Assembly (NCBI GenBank): GCA_903892365.1
Contig: CAITIF010000594.1
Location: 1-7,913, forward strand
Direction: 5' to 3'
DNA: 7,913 nucleotides
DNA from: an uncultured Pirellula sp.
Lineage (GTDB): Bacteria > Planctomycetota > Planctomycetia > Pirellulales > Pirellulaceae
Made by a program: the position numbers and the translations under genes. Shown in pieces: positions 7,301-7,913 of this stretch; the stretch's first letter is position 1, and every line of letters starts with the position of its first letter. The notes below the pieces were generated by a model. It was not told the DNA's origin. It did no database searches and worked only from the letters and a program-made list of their open reading frames with translations.

Positions 7301-7913
7301 ATGGGCGAGCCTGTTTGTAACTCATTGACATCAAAATGGAGCGTGTTGACGGGGCTTACCACCTCGACCAACGTCCCGCCTTGATTCACAAACGCCTTGG
7401 TTTGAATGTCAATTTCATAGCGGCCAGCATGAGTGAACATCCAGTTCAAGTGGGCGTGTGAATTTCGGGTTATCCAGAAAGTGTCACTGACGTTGGCACC
7501 ATGAGTCGACTCTGGGACACCATTCAAACCGTCAATCGAGTCGAACCAAACTCGAGGTCCACCGCCCGTTCCTGAATCATACCCCGAGAAATTTGCTCCT
7601 GCGGGTGCCCGGAAACCAACCATTTCGTAACGAATCCATTCCGCGTTTGCCGTGACTCTTGGGTCTCCGGTTGGAGTGTAACTAGCGAGAATTCCTGCCG
7701 CGATACTCTCGGTCGAGATACCAGGCCAAACTATGGATGAATTCTGGCTTTGCGGAAGATTCCAAACGTTAGCTCCAGGAGCGGCCCCTATAAAGCTAAA
7801 GGCAACGGGGTCGAGCGTTGTTGGTAATGTAATGATGCTCAACGGATTGGCAAAAAACACGGTCTCATCCCAGTCCAGAATGGTTGGGTTGCTCACGCCG
7901 CCGGCGTTCGGTG
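4312..7913 (-). CDS. Large modular surface/secreted protein: choice-of-anchor-M-like, cadherin-like, Ig-like, MBG, YDG and dockerin-like modules; 5' end outside window
   Basis: At least 1199 residues. The frame stays open to the window edge (xCA, then PNAGG before the GTG at 7896), so the real start and any signal peptide lie beyond 7913. Residues below count from base 7896. In order: domain A copy 1 (1-191), two cadherin-like/tandem-95 repeats (203-298, 299-388), domain A copy 2 (389-580) and an Ig-like domain with NGTWSWSHAP (581-669). Then come an MBG-type domain (672-753, NAGTYYVRA), a YDG domain (755-838, NKPFDNTTAAT and GADVGNY) and a pre-dockerin segment (841-1000, RQVFYND and NTWLQIIV). 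A dockerin-like pair follows (998-1052), then a Gly-rich acidic linker (1061-1098) and a polar tail ending WNDDFFARFDDREIR. I see no enzyme motif, LPXTG or PEP-CTERM signal. Likely role: adhesion or extracellular scaffold with calcium-stabilised modules (inference). Confidence 0.88.
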   Translation of the reverse strand, partial: PNAGGVSNPTILDWDETVFFANPLSIITLPTTLDPVAFSFIGAAPGANVWNLPQSQNSSIVWPGISTESIAAGILASYTPTGDPRVTANAEWIRYEMVGFRAPAGANFSGYDSGTGGGPRVWFDSIDGLNGVPESTHGANVSDTFWITRNSHAHLNWMFTHAGRYEIDIQTKAFVNQGGTLVEVVSPVNTLHFDVNELQTGSPMKEAAPRLNNDSITIQEDSGATLIASLANDSGSPDALEVLSITSISTASHGTVAISPNNKSLLYTPNVNFTGSDSFTYTVTDEHGGVATAVVNVIVTPVNDEPIALADAFSVLTGSMLRGNVLLNDSDIDGDSLSAIPVSGVSNGTLSLNGDGTFQYIPGPTFNGTDSFTYRVSDGTVQGAITTVTITSSIRPEFVDVLTSGHADIGVNFTGGTWDLHIHQHEPDTEYEPDEALLYVGIDAQTIRNSDASYDFLGVPAGSTVYILPDIENTNLLFLGIGGEELGQGLLSGDVAALRLASVSGPGEFSVWQSGLTPTTPNLKMATSNGIDASDVFEVAAGSHSHANFAFTQMGLYEVTFVAFGEDSSGNAINSGTVTYHFQVGNQPVVLTRNNATITGEVQTTMNNSGTWADPELNSASVVLTASLGVVVKNSNGTWSWSHAPANVLTNQTVTITANDGISSSSVDFTISAVAATPTLTITSGNRIYDRTAYAAVATLSGNASPVQTITFTYFSDSAGTQSIAAPVNAGTYYVRASVAANSNNNAAQSALTAFTIERAPLIANATVNNKPFDNTTAATIASRSLSGVIGPDVVTLTGGTATFTDIGVGNNKTVNITGLVLGGADVGNYTANTTTTAQANITTTVFNRQVFYNDSGYETVSGIPSALSTSKVLLRSSTTAQTTTFANVSNYSRGLNGLVLDIAGLTTATLTANDFTLRVAPTGASGAQNPSTWGMAPTPSAIVLTAGTATIPGRVQLEWAPLANNQPAIQNTWLQIIVKANANTNLTAPQTFYIGHAMGEVNGAAAYRVTGADLSQVQSGISNAIVSVNDIRDVNKDRRITGADLSFVQSRISNNVLLNNITIPESGSPAEGSGSGGNGGGGGGGDGDRDNAGDSNNGVNDESSIDVFAMMTPLANMGSKTDNTNATKSNYPTPTNASILLTSSSNRTNLDGSFSRIPSKQSTDSGTEKAGRITAAEGNLNVRWNDDFFARFDDREIR
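4603..4716 (-). repeat. Gly-rich acidic low-complexity linker
   Basis: Residues 1061-1098, including a run of seven consecutive Gly (1075-1081) and then DGDRDNAGDSNNG. On the plus strand it appears as a CCN-rich tract around 4650-4690. It is probably a flexible spacer between the dockerin-like pair and the C-terminal tail, and a site prone to length variation by slippage. Confidence 0.75.
4741..4905 (-). other. Dockerin-like EF-hand pair
   Basis: Residues 998-1052 hold two related segments sharing the core ITGADLS/VTGADLS, V-Q-S and IS. The second (DVNKDRRITGADLSFVQSRI) keeps D1029, N1031, D1033 and D1040 in the D-x-N-x-D spacing expected for calcium binding, with Arg in place of the usual Gly. 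The first (VNGAAAYRVTGADLSQVQSG) keeps only the last Asp and probably does not bind calcium. No cohesin domain is visible in the window. Confidence 0.72.
5383..5883 (-). other. MBG-type and YDG domain pair within the surface protein
   Basis: Residues 672-753 form an MBG-like module (TSGNRIYDRTAYAAVATL opening, NAGTYYVRASVAAN, FTIERA close). Residues 755-838 form a YDG module (NKPFDNTTAAT, LSGVIGPDVVTLTGG, GNNKTVNITGL, GADVGNYTANTTT). Both are beta-rich stalk modules found in large bacterial adhesins and are often adjacent. Here each occurs once. Confidence 0.8.
6157..6732 (-). repeat. Domain A copy 2 (choice-of-anchor-M-like), complete
   Basis: Residues 389-580. It opens with VLTSGHADIGVNFTGGTWDL, followed by HIHQHEPDTEYEPDEALLYV (416-435), a His- and acid-rich stretch. 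It continues with the FLGVPAGSTVYILPDI core and closes with the His-x-His motif at 539-541 and MGLYEVTFVAFG. This matches my memory of the choice-of-anchor M / surface-anchored protein layout (GHxD start, W-x-L, EPDEALLYV, HxHxN, F-x-x-x-G-x-Y). The domain's biochemical role is not established as far as I know. Confidence 0.7.
6733..7002 (-). repeat. Cadherin-like / tandem-95 repeat 2
   Basis: Residues 299-388: PIALADAFSV, GNVLLNDSDIDGDSLSA, NGTLSLNGDGTFQYIPGP, then FNGTDSFTYRVSDG. LLNDSDIDGD is the typical acidic, probably calcium-binding, loop of the family. Clearly homologous to repeat 1, but the protein sequences have diverged widely, so this is an old duplication. Confidence 0.87.
7003..7290 (-). 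repeat. Cadherin-like / tandem-95 repeat 1
   Basis: Residues 203-298 show the usual order: a DSITIQEDSG opening, LANDSGSPD, HGTVAISPNNKSLLYTPN, then NFTGSDSFTYTVTDEHGG and the closing VNVIVTPVND. In this family such repeats are calcium-stabilised beta sandwiches of extracellular proteins. It is followed without a gap by a second copy. Confidence 0.85.
7324..7913 (-). repeat. Domain A copy 1 (choice-of-anchor-M-like), N-terminally cut by window edge
   Basis: Diagnostic pieces are FSFIGAAPGANVWNLPQS (33-50), then WPGISTESIAAG, and NSHAHLNWMFTHAGRYEIDI (145-164). They align piece by piece with copy 2 (YDFLGVPAGSTVYILPDI, then FLGIGGEELGQG, and GSHSHANFAFTQMGLYEVTF). The pattern His-x-His-x-Asn-aromatic, then FT..G.YE, resembles the actinobacterial surface-anchored / choice-of-anchor M family. 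The expected GHxD opening of this copy would lie beyond the window. Confidence 0.65.

Overview
The window reads as a chromosomal segment of a planctomycete, most likely of the Pirellulales (Rhodopirellula-like) group. This is inferred from protein style. The large minus-strand protein combines cadherin-like, MBG and YDG modules with a pre-dockerin segment (RQVFYN ... NTWLQI ... QTFYIGHAMGE) and a dockerin-like EF-hand, a mix I associate with planctomycete surface proteins. The SLBB polysaccharide-export protein ends in a planctomycete-like way (VFTDGIYRVLPF). No rRNA or tRNA gene, insertion sequence or CRISPR array is visible, and coding density is about 98%.

Layout: four genes lie head to tail on the plus strand from 1 to 4273. 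In order they are the 3' part of a Wza-like polysaccharide export protein (1-629), a GNAT-type acyltransferase-like protein (701-1840), glucose-1-phosphate adenylyltransferase GlgC (1863-3233), and a membrane-anchored GGDEF diguanylate cyclase (3233-4273). Gaps are 71 and 22 bases, and the last two genes overlap by one base (TAATG), so one transcription unit is plausible. The minus strand then carries one very long gene (4312-7913, its 5' end outside the window). It encodes a modular secreted or surface protein whose 3' end converges on the cyclase gene across only 38 bases.

How the genes may fit together: GlgC makes ADP-glucose for glycogen, the Wza-like protein exports extracellular polysaccharide, and the cyclase makes c-di-GMP, the usual switch for exopolysaccharide and adhesion. 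Their adjacency suggests a link between carbon storage, matrix export and c-di-GMP signalling, but that is inference from gene order. The surface protein could be a matrix or adhesion component, although it lies on the opposite strand and is not part of the operon.

Most notable points: GlgC has Asn where E. coli GlgC has the activator-binding Lys39. The cyclase has an intact GGEEF site but no RxxD inhibitory site. The surface protein carries two copies of a His-containing domain resembling the choice-of-anchor M family, flanking a pair of cadherin-like repeats. No wholly new system can be demonstrated from the sequence alone.
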